From contig JBGTSF010000009.1 of NCBI GenBank assembly GCA_041940425.1, positions 1 to 64,000 on the forward strand: a DNA stretch of 64,000 bases. Reading direction: 5' to 3'. Both the position numbers and the translations under genes were made by a program. Below the pieces are notes generated by a model. That model was not told the origin of the DNA. It saw only the letters and a list, made by a program, of their open reading frames with translations, and made no database searches. Every line of letters begins with the position of its first letter. Positions within the stretch are counted from its first letter, which is position 1. Source of the stretch: DATHTS01 sp041940425 (GTDB lineage Bacteria > Acidobacteriota > Blastocatellia > Pyrinomonadales > Pyrinomonadaceae). Positions 23,469 through 32,368 of this stretch are shown here, in pieces.

Positions 23469-25775
23469 TTATTTGAAACGAATTCCCAAACGAAAATTTA
23501 CCGGTGCGCTGACGCTTCTGACCGGAGTTTTGGCGATCGAATATCTCGAATTAAACAAATTTTCGATTGCCGCGAAAATCTGCCAATTTTCTTTGAATCT
23601 TTTTGAAGCGAAAAAATCGAGTTGAAAAAACGGCTCTAATTCCAAAGTATTCAGATCGTCGTCAAACTGGTTTGATGAAGCGCGACCTTGCAAAGCGAAC
23701 GTCCAGTTTTTTCGTTTGTAATTTGTCTGAAATGTAAATTGATGCCGCGCGGTTTGCGGGACGAATAAATTTTCAAGATCGGGATTTGACGGAAATTCTA
23801 CGACGCGCGAATCAGCCAATAGATAGCCGAACGAAAATTGAAATTCACGAAAACGCTTTTCGGCTTCGATTTCAAATCCGGCGGCGCGTGTTCGTCCGGC
23901 ATTCTGACGCTGGCGCGTGATGAGATTCGGCGTTACGGACAAAGTTACATTCGCAATCGTATTTTCGATTGCCGTGTAGAAAAAACTTCCGCGCAGATAA
24001 AAATCGTTTTTGCCGTAACTCGCGCCTGTTTCAAAATTTAATGCCGATTCCGCTTTCAAATTTTCGTTCGCGTTCGTCACGACGTTTCCGACGCGAAAGC
24101 CGCGGTAAAGTTCGTTCAAGGTCGGCGCGCGAAAACTTTTTGAAGCGAGTGCGAAAACCGAAAGTTTTTCATTGATATGATACAGCGCGGAAATCTGCGG
24201 CGAAAAAGCGTTTTCGTTTCGGTCTGGAAAGTCGGTTAAAACGATTTGATTATTAGCAAGCGTCCGAACGGAGTTTAACGCCCGAAAATTTTCCCAACCG
24301 TCGAAACGCAGACTTCCCGCTAAAACTAATTTCGAACCGATCCGCGCAAAATCCTGCAGAAAAATCCCGAAAGTCCGCTCGCGACCGCCCGCGCCGGAAA
24401 CCGATGTTGCGCGGTTGTTAAAAAATCCGACTTCATCGCTCGCGCCGCGCACTTCTCTCGCTTCCGCGCCGAAAACGAATGTTTGATTGTTCAAAAACAC
24501 GCCGGAAACTTGCGACGAAAATCCGAAACTCTGCGCCGGAACTCTCTGCGATCTAACCAGAGATTCGCTGTTTCGGTCCGCGCTGACGGCGGAAAAAGTC
24601 TGATCGTAAGTTTGCGTCCCGCCAAAGACTCTCCAATCGAAATTTAAGTTTTGAATTTTGAATTTTGAATTTTGAATTAAAGAATCGCCGCCGAAAACGA
24701 ATTCACGAAAATGCGTTTGATTGATCTGCGCCGGAGTTCCGTTCGTTCTCGATTCTTCAAAATAAGAAGTTTTGAAAAACAGATTCGTGCTGCCGAAAAA
24801 TTCTTTTGAAAATTTTGCGGAAAAATTCGCGTTTCTCGAACCGGCAAAACTGTCAATCGCGCCGCGCTCATTTTTGTCAATCAAAATGTAGCCTTTCGTC
24901 TGAAAATGCGCGGCGGTAAAATCCGCGCTCCAATCATTTTTTTTGAAACCGGAAAAGACCGAGCCGGAAAACGTCCTCTGGGTTCCGCCGTAAACTTCCG
25001 CCGAAACCGTAAAATCTTCGGAAACCGTTCGCGGCAGAATATTGACCGCACCGCCCAGCGAATCGCTTCCGTAAAGACTCGACGCGCCGCCGCGCAGAAC
25101 TTCCATTCGTTCGACCGCGACCGGCGGAACGCGATTCCATAAGATCCAGCCGCCGAAAACGTCATTTACGGGAACGCCGTCGAATAAAACAAGCGAACGG
25201 CTCGCGCCGCTTGCACCGACACCGCGCAGAGATACGCCCTGCGCCGTCGGATTGGCGTAGCGGCTTCCCGTCCGGCGGAAAAGCGAAAATCCGGCGACCT
25301 GCCGCAATTTGTCGTCAATCACCGGCGCGGCTGAACTTTCGATTTCAGTTCTGGAAAGCGTAACGACGCTCGCCGCCGTTTCGCCGATGCGCGTTTCCGT
25401 ACGGTTTGCGGTAACTACGACTTTTTCTTTTACGCCTTCAGGTAAAAGCGTAAACCGTTTTTTTTCAGCAAAATCTTGCGGCAAAACGAATTTTTGGCGT
25501 AGAATGGAAAAGCCTTCCGCACGAATTTCCAGCGTGAAGTTCTCGTTCAAAAACACTTCGCAAACAAATTCGTTTCGATCATTTTTCAGACAGACCGTTT
25601 CTTTGCCCGATGCGGAAATGATCTTCGCGGCGGCATCCGAAATCGTTTCATCATTCTGATTTTTAATTTCAAAGCGCAATACCGGAGGAGTTTCGGTTTG
25701 GGAAAACACTTGAAAAAAACCGGAAAAAAAGATTAAAATGCCGCTCAACCCGAAAAAAATCAGACACTTCGACAT
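23469..25775 (-). CDS. TonB-dependent receptor
   Basis: The protein is about 768 residues from MSKCLIFFG (ATG 25775), which gives a clean signal peptide; longer in-frame starts at 25796 and 25874 only add a poor leader. An N-terminal beta-sandwich carboxypeptidase-regulatory-like segment (RFEIKNQNDETISDAAAKI) precedes the plug domain (VVVTANRTETRIGETAASV, RGVGASGASRSLVLFDGVPV) and a 22-strand-type barrel ending LGIRFK. The overall shape is that of BtuB/siderophore-type receptors, but no substrate-defining neighbour or riboswitch was seen. A heptamer repeat (24649-24676) lies inside the coding sequence in an extracellular-loop-like region. Confidence 0.88.
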   Translation of the reverse strand: MSKCLIFFGLSGILIFFSGFFQVFSQTETPPVLRFEIKNQNDETISDAAAKIISASGKETVCLKNDRNEFVCEVFLNENFTLEIRAEGFSILRQKFVLPQDFAEKKRFTLLPEGVKEKVVVTANRTETRIGETAASVVTLSRTEIESSAAPVIDDKLRQVAGFSLFRRTGSRYANPTAQGVSLRGVGASGASRSLVLFDGVPVNDVFGGWILWNRVPPVAVERMEVLRGGASSLYGSDSLGGAVNILPRTVSEDFTVSAEVYGGTQRTFSGSVFSGFKKNDWSADFTAAHFQTKGYILIDKNERGAIDSFAGSRNANFSAKFSKEFFGSTNLFFKTSYFEESRTNGTPAQINQTHFREFVFGGDSLIQNSKFKIQNLNFDWRVFGGTQTYDQTFSAVSADRNSESLVRSQRVPAQSFGFSSQVSGVFLNNQTFVFGAEAREVRGASDEVGFFNNRATSVSGAGGRERTFGIFLQDFARIGSKLVLAGSLRFDGWENFRALNSVRTLANNQIVLTDFPDRNENAFSPQISALYHINEKLSVFALASKSFRAPTLNELYRGFRVGNVVTNANENLKAESALNFETGASYGKNDFYLRGSFFYTAIENTIANVTLSVTPNLITRQRQNAGRTRAAGFEIEAEKRFREFQFSFGYLLADSRVVEFPSNPDLENLFVPQTARHQFTFQTNYKRKNWTFALQGRASSNQFDDDLNTLELEPFFQLDFFASKRFKENWQIFAAIENLFNSRYSIAKTPVRSVSAPVNFRLGIRFK
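24649..24676. repeat. Heptamer repeat TTTTGAA x4 inside a TonB receptor gene
   Basis: Four exact ttttgaa units. Read on the minus strand they encode IQNSKFKIQNL in the barrel domain. Because 28 nt is not a multiple of three, the insert must have come with compensating bases to keep the frame. Confidence 0.85.
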
Positions 25776-25846
25776 TTTTAAAACGGAACACGGCATATTT
25801 TCAGTGTATATTAAAACAGACGTTACCCTTTTGATTAGATAAAAAA

Positions 25847-27055
25847 ATGTTGGACAGCGCAACCAAAACGGCAAGCGAAGACGTGCGGGAATCCGCCCGC
25901 ACGCGGGTTAAAGTTCTCGTGCTTTTCGGCACGCGCCCCGAAGCGATCAAGCTCGCGCCCGTGATTCACGAACTCGACAAAAAACTTTTCAAAACGATCG
26001 TCGTTACTTCGAGCCAGCATAAAGAACTTCTAAAACCATTTTTGAAAACGCTCGATTTAGAAATTGATTTCAACCTGCGCGTGATGCGGAAAGACCAGAC
26101 GCCGAATGAAGTTTGCTCGCGGGTTTTGGTTAAGCTGGATAAAATTCTGGAAATCGAAAAGCCCGGTTTGATATTGGTACAGGGCGACACGACGACGACG
26201 CTCGCCGGCGCGCTCGCCGGATTTAACCGCAAAATTCCGGTCGGGCATATCGAAGCCGGACTTCGTTCGGGAAATCCGAACAGCCCTTTTCCCGAAGAAA
26301 TGAACCGCCGTCTCGTTTCGCAGATCGCCTCGTTTCACTTTGCCGCGACGGAAAAAAACCGCCGCAATCTTTTGGCGGAAGACGTGCCGAGCGAGAAGAT
26401 TTTCGTTACCGGAAACACGGTCGTTGATTCGCTGAAATACATTCTGAAAAATCTCAAGCCGGGCAAAAAGATCGAAGAGGTTTTGGAGCAGACCGAAGGC
26501 AAAAAACGCGTTTTGCTGACGACGCACCGGCGTGAAAGTTTCGGCGAGGCGATGAGCGGAAACCTGAAAGTTTTGCGCTCGTTCGTCGAAAAAAGAAAAG
26601 ACGTTTGTTTGCTTTTTCCCGTTCACCCGAATCCGAATGTGCGTCTGGTTTCGAGCGAGATTCTTGCCGGGTGCGACCGCGTCCACCTGCTCGAACCGCT
26701 CGATTATGTTGATTTTATCACGCTGATGAAACACTCGTGGCTGATCGTTTCCGATTCGGGCGGCGTGCAGGAAGAAGCTCCTTCTCTCGGAAAACCGCTT
26801 TTTGTTTTAAGAGAAAACACCGAGCGACCGGAAGCGATCCGCGCCGGTGTCGCCAAACTCGTCGGCGGCAATCCGCGCACTTTAAAACTGATGCTCGAAG
26901 AAAATCACGCCGTTCCGACGTGGATCAAATCCGTTAAAGAAGTCGCCAACCCGTTCGGCGACGGCAGAGCCGCAGGGCGCATCGTCAGAATCATCGAAGA
27001 CAAAACCGGCGCGAAATATAAAAACACCAAAGCCAGGCAGCAAAGTCTGTTTTAA
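25847..27055 (+). CDS. wecB: UDP-N-acetylglucosamine 2-epimerase (non-hydrolysing)
   Basis: The protein has 402 residues. The GT-B-like epimerase motifs are clear: LFGTRPEAIKLAPVI, VQGDTTTTLAGAL, GHIEAGLRSGN, FPEEMNRR, TGNTVVDS, LTTHRRESFGE and SDSGGVQEEAPSLGKP. It interconverts UDP-GlcNAc and UDP-ManNAc in the cytoplasm, supplying ManNAc-type sugars to surface polysaccharide. The first about 20 residues are a weakly conserved extension; the start could be a few codons later. It is the first gene of the long plus-strand polysaccharide cluster, 7 nt ahead of the deacetylase-GT2 fusion. It is divergent from the TonB receptor, with a 71-nt shared promoter gap. Confidence 0.92.
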   Translation: MLDSATKTASEDVRESARTRVKVLVLFGTRPEAIKLAPVIHELDKKLFKTIVVTSSQHKELLKPFLKTLDLEIDFNLRVMRKDQTPNEVCSRVLVKLDKILEIEKPGLILVQGDTTTTLAGALAGFNRKIPVGHIEAGLRSGNPNSPFPEEMNRRLVSQIASFHFAATEKNRRNLLAEDVPSEKIFVTGNTVVDSLKYILKNLKPGKKIEEVLEQTEGKKRVLLTTHRRESFGEAMSGNLKVLRSFVEKRKDVCLLFPVHPNPNVRLVSSEILAGCDRVHLLEPLDYVDFITLMKHSWLIVSDSGGVQEEAPSLGKPLFVLRENTERPEAIRAGVAKLVGGNPRTLKLMLEENHAVPTWIKSVKEVANPFGDGRAAGRIVRIIEDKTGAKYKNTKARQQSLF

Positions 27056-27061
27056 TTATTA

Positions 27062-28768
27062 ATGAGCCAAAAGCCCCCGACCAAAAGACACCTTTTGACC
27101 GTTCTCGTCGAAGATTATTTTCATGTCGGCGCGTTCGAGAATTTGATCCGCCAGAGCAACTGGTCGAACTTCGAAGCGCGTTACGAGCGAAACACTTTTA
27201 AAACGCTCGACCTGCTCGACCAATTTGAAACCAAAGCGACGTTTTTCGTTCTCGGCTGGATCGGCGAACAGAATCCGAAATTAATTCGTGAAATAGTTTC
27301 GCGCGGACACGAGATCGCCAGCCGCGGTTTTTATCACCGTTCTCTGCGTCAGCTTACGCCCGAAGAATTTCGCGCCGACCTGCAAAAAACAAACCGCATT
27401 TTGGAAGAGGCGAGCGGGCAGAAAGTGATCGGCTACCGCGCGGCGGAAAAATTGAATTACGAAAAAGACGATTGGATTTTCGATATTCTGGCGGAAGAAA
27501 ACTTCGTCTATGACGCGTCGTTTCTGCCGACCAAAAAAGCGGAAAGCCAAAAGCGTTTCGCGCATCAGATTCACACCGGCGGCAAAGCGGTCTGGGAATT
27601 TCCCTATTCGACGCGCAATCTCGGCATCGGCTTACTGCCGATCTCGGGCGGCAATTATTTTCGCCAGATTCCCTACTCGCTGATGCGCCACGCCGTCCGC
27701 GATTGGACAAAAAAATACGAAGAACCGTTCGTGATGTATTTTCACGTCTGGGAACTCGATTCCGAACAGCCGCGCATCAACGCCGCTTCACATTACAACC
27801 GCATCCGTCATTACCGCAAACTCGACAAAATGGAATGGATTCTGAAAGAAAATCTGCAAAAGTATAACTTTTGCAGCGCGGCGGAATTTCTCGGATTGAA
27901 AGACGAGATTCAGGTAGTCCAAAGTCCAAAGTCCAAAGTCCAAAGTGCGGTTGAAATAAAACAATCCGCAATCCGCAATCCGCAATCCGCAATCACAATC
28001 GTGATTCCCTGTTATAACGAAGACGCCTCTCTGCCTTATCTGGCGAACACTTTGCGAAGCGTCGAAGCGAATCTTTCGGAAAAAGGTTTCGAGCCGAATT
28101 TTATTTTTATTGACGATCAAAGCACGGATAAAACTTTTGAAAAATTGAACGAGCTTTTCGGCAAAAAAGAAAATATTCGGATAATCCGGCACGCGGAAAA
28201 TCAAGGCGTGGCGGCGGGCATTATGACCGGACTGCGCGAGGCGGAAACGGAGATCGTCTGCTCGATGGATTGCGACTGCACATACGATCCGCACGAACTC
28301 GAAAACATGCTGCCGCTTTTGACCGACGGAGTTGATCTCGTTACCGCGTCGCCGTATCACAAAGCGGGCGGCGTAAGAAACGTTCCCGAATGGCGTTTGT
28401 TTTTATCGAAAGGCGCGTCGTGGCTTTACCGGCGGACGCTGCACGCAAAACTCGACACTTACACGAGCTGTTTCCGCGTCTATCGCCGGAGTTCGTTCGT
28501 TGATCTGGAATTGCAGGAAAAAGGTTTTCTCGGCGTGGCGGAAATGCTTGGAAAACTGGATTTGAAAGGCGGGCGCATCGTCGAATTTCCCGCCGTGCTG
28601 GAAGTCCGTTTGTTCGGTTTTTCAAAAATGAAAACCGCACGGACGATCTTCGGGCATTTAAAACTTCTCTCGAAACTTACAAAAACGCGCTGGTTCGGGA
28701 AATCCGAAGCTATTAAAACTTCTATTCAAAAAGAAAATCTTGAGGTTATTTCAAAAGAAAGAAATTAG
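27062..28768 (+). CDS. Polysaccharide deacetylase fused to GT2 glycosyltransferase
   Basis: The protein has 568 residues. Residues of about 8-285 form a NodB-type deacetylase of the XrtA/PEP-CTERM-associated type (LTVLVEDYFHVGAFE, KATFFVLGW, GHEIASRGFYHRSL, VMYFHVWELD). Residues of about 312-560 form a dolichyl-phosphate-mannose-synthase-like GT2 (TIVIPCYNEDASLPYL, IDDQSTDKT, SMDCDCTYDP). The join (about residues 285-311) is encoded by two heptamer arrays and looks like a recent linker (SPKSKVQSAV, NPQSAIT). The protein probably modifies and extends a lipid-linked surface glycan. The TAG stop lies at the boundary of the next palindrome. Confidence 0.88.
   Translation: MSQKPPTKRHLLTVLVEDYFHVGAFENLIRQSNWSNFEARYERNTFKTLDLLDQFETKATFFVLGWIGEQNPKLIREIVSRGHEIASRGFYHRSLRQLTPEEFRADLQKTNRILEEASGQKVIGYRAAEKLNYEKDDWIFDILAEENFVYDASFLPTKKAESQKRFAHQIHTGGKAVWEFPYSTRNLGIGLLPISGGNYFRQIPYSLMRHAVRDWTKKYEEPFVMYFHVWELDSEQPRINAASHYNRIRHYRKLDKMEWILKENLQKYNFCSAAEFLGLKDEIQVVQSPKSKVQSAVEIKQSAIRNPQSAITIVIPCYNEDASLPYLANTLRSVEANLSEKGFEPNFIFIDDQSTDKTFEKLNELFGKKENIRIIRHAENQGVAAGIMTGLREAETEIVCSMDCDCTYDPHELENMLPLLTDGVDLVTASPYHKAGGVRNVPEWRLFLSKGASWLYRRTLHAKLDTYTSCFRVYRRSSFVDLELQEKGFLGVAEMLGKLDLKGGRIVEFPAVLEVRLFGFSKMKTARTIFGHLKLLSKLTKTRWFGKSEAIKTSIQKENLEVISKERN
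27916..27990 (+). repeat. Two heptamer arrays forming a coding linker
   Basis: AGTCCAA is repeated four times exactly (27916-27943), then AATCCGC four times exactly (27963-27990). Both are in the reading frame of the deacetylase-GT2 fusion, precisely at the domain junction. Confidence 0.9.
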
Positions 28769-28833
28769 CCGCGAATAACACGAATTACACAAATGATTTT
28801 TACTTCATTCGTGTTATTCGTGTAATTCGCGGC
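28767..28833. repeat. Palindromic element (gaataacacgaattacac type)
   Basis: The left arm gccgcgaataacacgaatta and the complementary right arm surround an AT-rich centre. The element starts at the TAG stop of the upstream gene and ends 16 nt before the aminotransferase ATG. Confidence 0.85.
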
Positions 28834-28849
28834 AAAGATTAATAAAAAT

Positions 28850-30076
28850 ATGACACCGACTTTAGAAAAAGAAATCATCAAATTACCATCCGATCAGGAC
28901 GCTTCGGGCAGAACATTCGGCGCGGAAGAGATTGCCGCCGTGACGGAAGTTTTAACGAGCGGAACTTTGATCACGACCAAAGGCAAATACGGCAAACTGC
29001 TCGAACAATCTTTCGCGGAAAAATTGGGCGTGAAATACGCCTACGCCTGCAATTCCGGTTCGGCGGCGGTTCACACGGCGATTGCCGCGATCAATCCGAA
29101 TCCGGGCGATGAGATCGTTACAACTTCGATCACCGATATGGGCGCGTTGACACCAATCATTTTCCAAGGCGCGATTCCGGTTTTTGCCGATGTGTGTGAG
29201 AAAACTTTGAACGTAACGGCGGAAACTATCGAAAAAGTTCTTTCAGATAAAACCAAAGCGATCATCGTCACGCACCTGTTCGGAAATCCGTGCGAGATGG
29301 ACGCGATCATGGCTCTGGCTGATTCAAAAAACATTCCCGTCATCGAAGACACGGCGCAGAGTTTTCTTGCCACGGTCAACGGCAAATACGCCGGGACAAT
29401 CGGAAAGATCGGCGCGTTTTCGTTTCAGCAGGGCAAACAGATGACCTGCGGCGAGGGCGGAATCGTCGTTACAAATGACGACGAACTCGCCCGCCGGATG
29501 TATCTGTTTATCAACAAGGCGTGGGGCTACGGCGACGCGAATCCCGATCATTATTTCGCGTCCTTAAATTACCGGATGACCGAACTGCAAGCCGCCGTCT
29601 CGTATGAACAATTAAAAAAATTGGATTATTCGGTTGCCCAAAGACAAAATATGGCGCGGCTTTTGGACGAAAAGATCGCCGACATTGACGGCATCGAAAG
29701 TTATAAACCGGCGGAAAACGCGACGATGACTTACTGGAAATTCTGCCTGCGCGTTGACGATACGAAAATCGAAGACGGCGCGGTCGGTTTAGCGAAAGCG
29801 TTAAAAACTTACGATGTCGCCAGCGCGCCGCGCTACGTCGTCAAACCGGCTTACAAATGTCAGGTGTTCCGCGAGCAGAACACATTCGGCGATTCGCATT
29901 ATCCGTTTAATCTCGCGCGTCCCGAAGCGGTTAATTACGATGACGCGAATTTTCAAGGAACTTTAAAAGGTTTGCACGACGTTCTCGTTCTGCCGATCAA
30001 CGAAAAATACGAGGCGCATCACATCGAATTTTTAGCTGATTCGATCCGCGAAGCGGTCGAGCAAGTAAGGAAATAA
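28850..30076 (+). CDS. DegT/DnrJ/EryC1/StrS-family aminotransferase
   Basis: The protein has 408 residues. The fold-type I PLP enzyme motifs are present: YACNSGSAAVHTAI, the FADV...LN segment, VIEDTAQSF, and the PLP lysine in GAFSFQQGKQMTCGEGG. Such enzymes transaminate keto-sugar nucleotides or make related amino compounds for surface glycans and secondary metabolites. The SFQQGK version of the lysine motif differs from the usual SFF..K of sugar aminotransferases and is nearer to AHBA-synthase-like members, so the substrate is open. It sits between palindromes and ahead of the Gfo/Idh/MocA gene, a common partner in amino-sugar synthesis. Confidence 0.88.
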   Translation: MTPTLEKEIIKLPSDQDASGRTFGAEEIAAVTEVLTSGTLITTKGKYGKLLEQSFAEKLGVKYAYACNSGSAAVHTAIAAINPNPGDEIVTTSITDMGALTPIIFQGAIPVFADVCEKTLNVTAETIEKVLSDKTKAIIVTHLFGNPCEMDAIMALADSKNIPVIEDTAQSFLATVNGKYAGTIGKIGAFSFQQGKQMTCGEGGIVVTNDDELARRMYLFINKAWGYGDANPDHYFASLNYRMTELQAAVSYEQLKKLDYSVAQRQNMARLLDEKIADIDGIESYKPAENATMTYWKFCLRVDDTKIEDGAVGLAKALKTYDVASAPRYVVKPAYKCQVFREQNTFGDSHYPFNLARPEAVNYDDANFQGTLKGLHDVLVLPINEKYEAHHIEFLADSIREAVEQVRK

Positions 30077-30080
30077 TTTA

Positions 30081-30146
30081 GCCACGAATAACACGAATTA
30101 CACAAATAATAAAAAAAACATTCGTGTAATTTGTGTAATTCGTGGC
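30081..30146. repeat. Palindromic element (gaataacacgaattacac type)
   Basis: Closely related to the element at 28767: gccacgaataacacgaatta on the left with the mirrored word order on the right. The right end carries a GTG that falsely extends the next ORF. Confidence 0.85.
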
Positions 30147-30156
30147 AAAAATTTTT

Positions 30157-31167
30157 ATGAACAAACTCAAATTTGCACTTATCGGAACGGGCGGCATCGC
30201 CCAGACATACGCGCAGGCGTTTCAGACGAGCGACTGCTGTCAGATCGCCGCCGCCTGCGACACAAACGAAGCGTCGGCGAAAGCGTTTGCCGAACCGTTC
30301 GGCGCGCGCATTTTTTCAGATTACAAAACGCTGGCGGAAAACGCGGAATTCGACGCAGTGATCGTCGCCACGCCGCCGGATTCGCACACGGAAATCGCCG
30401 AATTTTTTATGAATCGCGGCAAGCACGTCCTTTGCGAAAAACCGCTCTGTCTTTCGGTCGCGGAAGCGAACCGGATGATCGAAACGGCTGAACGGACAGG
30501 CGTTGTTTTTACAATGGCGACCAAATTCCGCTACTGCGAAGATGTCGTCAAGGCGAAAGCTATCTTAGCGTCGGGAGTTCTCGGCGAGGTCGTCCAGTTT
30601 GAAAACGCTTTTACGGCGAAAGTTGATATGTCGCGGCGTTGGAATTCGAAAAAGGAAATTTCGGGCGGCGGCGTTTTGATTGACAACGGCACGCATTCGG
30701 TTGACATTATCCGCTACTTTTTAGGCGCGATCGAAGAAGTTCTGGCGGTCGAAACGAGCGGGACGCAGAATCTTTCGGTTGACGAAAACGTCAAACTGCT
30801 GGCGAAAACCGTCAGCAAAACGGTGGCGAGCGTTGACCTGACATGGGGCATCAACAAGGAACTGCCGAATTTTATCAGCATCTACGGCACGAACGGCACG
30901 CTTCACATCGGCTGGCGCGAATCGCGTTATAAGCTGAATTCGTCGCCCGATTGGACGGTTTTCGGCAAAGGCTACGACAAAGTTCAGGCTTTCAGAGCAA
31001 AGATAGAAAATTTTCGCAACGCGATTTCAGGCAAAGAAGAGCTGCTGATAAAACCACAAGACGCGCTCGCTTCCGTTCAGGTGATCGAAGCGGCGTATCG
31101 CTCTTTGAATCAAAATCTCTGGACGCGCGTCGAGGATTCCAAAGGTTTAACGGCGGTTTCGTCGTAA
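30157..31167 (+). CDS. Gfo/Idh/MocA-family oxidoreductase
   Basis: The protein is about 336 residues from MNKLKFALIGTGGIAQTYAQ (ATG 30157). An in-frame GTG at 30142 lies in the palindromic repeat and is unlikely. The Rossmann GxGGxA motif, VATPPDSHTEIA, HVLCEKPLCLS with its conserved lysine, and GGGVLIDNGTHSVDIIRYFLG identify the family. These NAD(P)-dependent enzymes oxidise sugar or sugar-nucleotide hydroxyls. With the aminotransferase before it and the acetyltransferase after it, a 3-oxo, 3-amino, N-acetyl sugar pathway (WbpB/E/D-like) is plausible. Confidence 0.88.
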   Translation: MNKLKFALIGTGGIAQTYAQAFQTSDCCQIAAACDTNEASAKAFAEPFGARIFSDYKTLAENAEFDAVIVATPPDSHTEIAEFFMNRGKHVLCEKPLCLSVAEANRMIETAERTGVVFTMATKFRYCEDVVKAKAILASGVLGEVVQFENAFTAKVDMSRRWNSKKEISGGGVLIDNGTHSVDIIRYFLGAIEEVLAVETSGTQNLSVDENVKLLAKTVSKTVASVDLTWGINKELPNFISIYGTNGTLHIGWRESRYKLNSSPDWTVFGKGYDKVQAFRAKIENFRNAISGKEELLIKPQDALASVQVIEAAYRSLNQNLWTRVEDSKGLTAVSS

Positions 31168-31209
31168 GTTTTCGGGAAAAATTTTTTGAAATAGATCGTT
31201 TGGAAAGGC

Positions 31210-31370
31210 TTCCGAGCCTTTCGGATGACGTTCCGAAGCGTTCGGAAAGGTTTCCAAGCCTTTCGGAAAGCCTTCCAAGCCTTTCGGACAGCTTTCCAAA
31301 CGCTTCGGACAGGCTTCCAAACGCTTCGGACGGCTGTCCGAAAGGCTCGGAAAGCCGTCCGAACGAACTA
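31210..31370 (+). repeat. 21-nt tandem array, locus 1
   Basis: Seven units of exactly 21 nt start at 31210, 31231, 31252, 31273, 31294, 31315 and 31336, with a partial one after. A typical unit is ttccaagcctttcggaaagc. Each unit carries a small dyad (TTCC...CGGA around an aagcctt-like core). Units differ at several positions but never in length. The array fills the gap between the oxidoreductase stop and the GTG of the Ada-like gene. It can be read as heptapeptide repeats in some frames but has no credible gene start. Confidence 0.85.
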
Positions 31371-31412
31371 TTCTATTTAAAACGATCCGAAAATCTGGTT
31401 AAATTCCAATAA

Positions 31413-31712
31413 GTGAGCAAACCGGACGGCAAAACTTATACACTTATCGGCGCGGACGGCAAACCTTATCAAAGCGCGGCGAAAGGCACGCTCGGCGGAC
31501 ACCGCAAAGACAAAATCTACGGCACATTAGACTGCAAAGGCGCGGCGCGTTGGATCGCCAAAGGTTTTTATGTCAAACAGCGCGTCTTTTTCGCCGACGA
31601 AGCGACGGCAATCGCCGCCGGTTACAGACCTTGTTTCGAATGTCTGCGCGAGAAATATTTGGAATGGAAAATAAAATTTAACCACGAACAAACACGAAAG
31701 AACACGAAATAA
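31413..31712 (+). CDS. Small Ada-type metal-binding domain protein
   Basis: The protein has 99 residues with a GTG start. The core (GGHRKDKIYGTLDCKGAARW, FYVKQRVFFADEATAIAAGYRPCFECL) matches the zinc-binding N-terminal domain of Ada, which in this stand-alone form is of unknown role. Three cysteines and a histidine of the metal site are visible (DCKG, PCFEC). The last ten residues (NHEQTRKNTK) and the stop are encoded by the palindromic element at 31682, so the original C-terminus has been replaced or extended. It lies inside a polysaccharide cluster without an obvious link. Confidence 0.7.
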   Translation: MSKPDGKTYTLIGADGKPYQSAAKGTLGGHRKDKIYGTLDCKGAARWIAKGFYVKQRVFFADEATAIAAGYRPCFECLREKYLEWKIKFNHEQTRKNTK

Positions 31713-31754
31713 ATTCGGATATATTTTTAGTGAATTTTCGTGTTTGTTCGCGGC
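31682..31754. repeat. Palindromic element (ccacgaacaaacacgaa type) supplying a C-terminus
   Basis: The left arm ccacgaacaaacacgaaa is translated as the end of the Ada-like protein and includes its stop. The right arm ends ttcgtgtttgttcgcggc just before the acetyltransferase ATG (31763). Confidence 0.85.
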
Positions 31755-31762
31755 AGAATCCG

Positions 31763-32368
31763 ATGGCAATCAAAATTCACCCGACGGCAATCATCGAAGA
31801 CAATGTAAAGATCGGCGAAGGCACGAGCTTTTGGGATAATGTTCACATCAGGCACGGCGCGGAAATCGGCGAACAATGCATCGTCGGCGAAAAGACTTAT
31901 ATCGCTTACGATGTGAAAATAGGCAACCGCGTGAAAATAAATGCTATGGTTTACATCTGCGCGGCTGTTACAATAGAAGACGGCGTGATGATTTCCGCCT
32001 CTACCACATTTACCAACGACCGTTTCCCGCGCGCGACATTTCCCGATCTGAAAAATTTAAGACCGAGTGAGCCGGACGAACACACTCTGCCGACGCTGGT
32101 GAGAGAAGGCGCGACCATCGGCGCGGGTTGCGTCATCGGAAACGATCTAACAATCGGACGCTGGGCGATGGTCGGAATGGGTTCGGTCGTTACAAAGAGC
32201 GTTCCCGACTTTCATCTCGTGTTGGGTTCGCCCGCTCGTTCGATCGGCGCGGTCTGCAAATGCGGACGGCTTTTTCACAAATTCGACGAAAATGCGGAAC
32301 GGAGGGAATTTAAATGCGTATGTGGTTTGGGCTACGAAATTGAAAATCGTGAGGTCAGCGAAATATGA
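31763..32368 (+). CDS. Hexapeptide-repeat sugar N-acetyltransferase (WbpD/VioB-like)
   Basis: The protein is about 201 residues from MAIKIHPTAIIEDNVKI (ATG 31763); an upstream in-frame GTG lies in the palindrome. Isoleucine-rich hexapeptide repeats (VKIGEGTSFWDNVHI, IGNRVKINAMVYI, ATIGAGCVIGNDLTIG) form a left-handed beta-helix, and the STTFTNDRFPR loop is typical of 3-amino-sugar N-acetyltransferases such as WbpD. The C-terminus has CKCGRLF and CVCGLGY, a small zinc-ribbon-like extension common in this group. It probably acetylates an amino sugar nucleotide made by the two preceding enzymes. Confidence 0.88.
   Translation: MAIKIHPTAIIEDNVKIGEGTSFWDNVHIRHGAEIGEQCIVGEKTYIAYDVKIGNRVKINAMVYICAAVTIEDGVMISASTTFTNDRFPRATFPDLKNLRPSEPDEHTLPTLVREGATIGAGCVIGNDLTIGRWAMVGMGSVVTKSVPDFHLVLGSPARSIGAVCKCGRLFHKFDENAERREFKCVCGLGYEIENREVSEI

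Noticed and set aside
25776..25846. Cobalamin riboswitch ahead of the TonB receptor at 23469
   Set aside because: The gap is only 71 nt and has none of the conserved box elements.
31210..31412. 21-nt array as a heptapeptide-repeat protein on either strand
   Set aside because: Heptads can be read in more than one frame and no frame has a credible start; the unit dyads and intergenic position argue for a DNA or RNA function.
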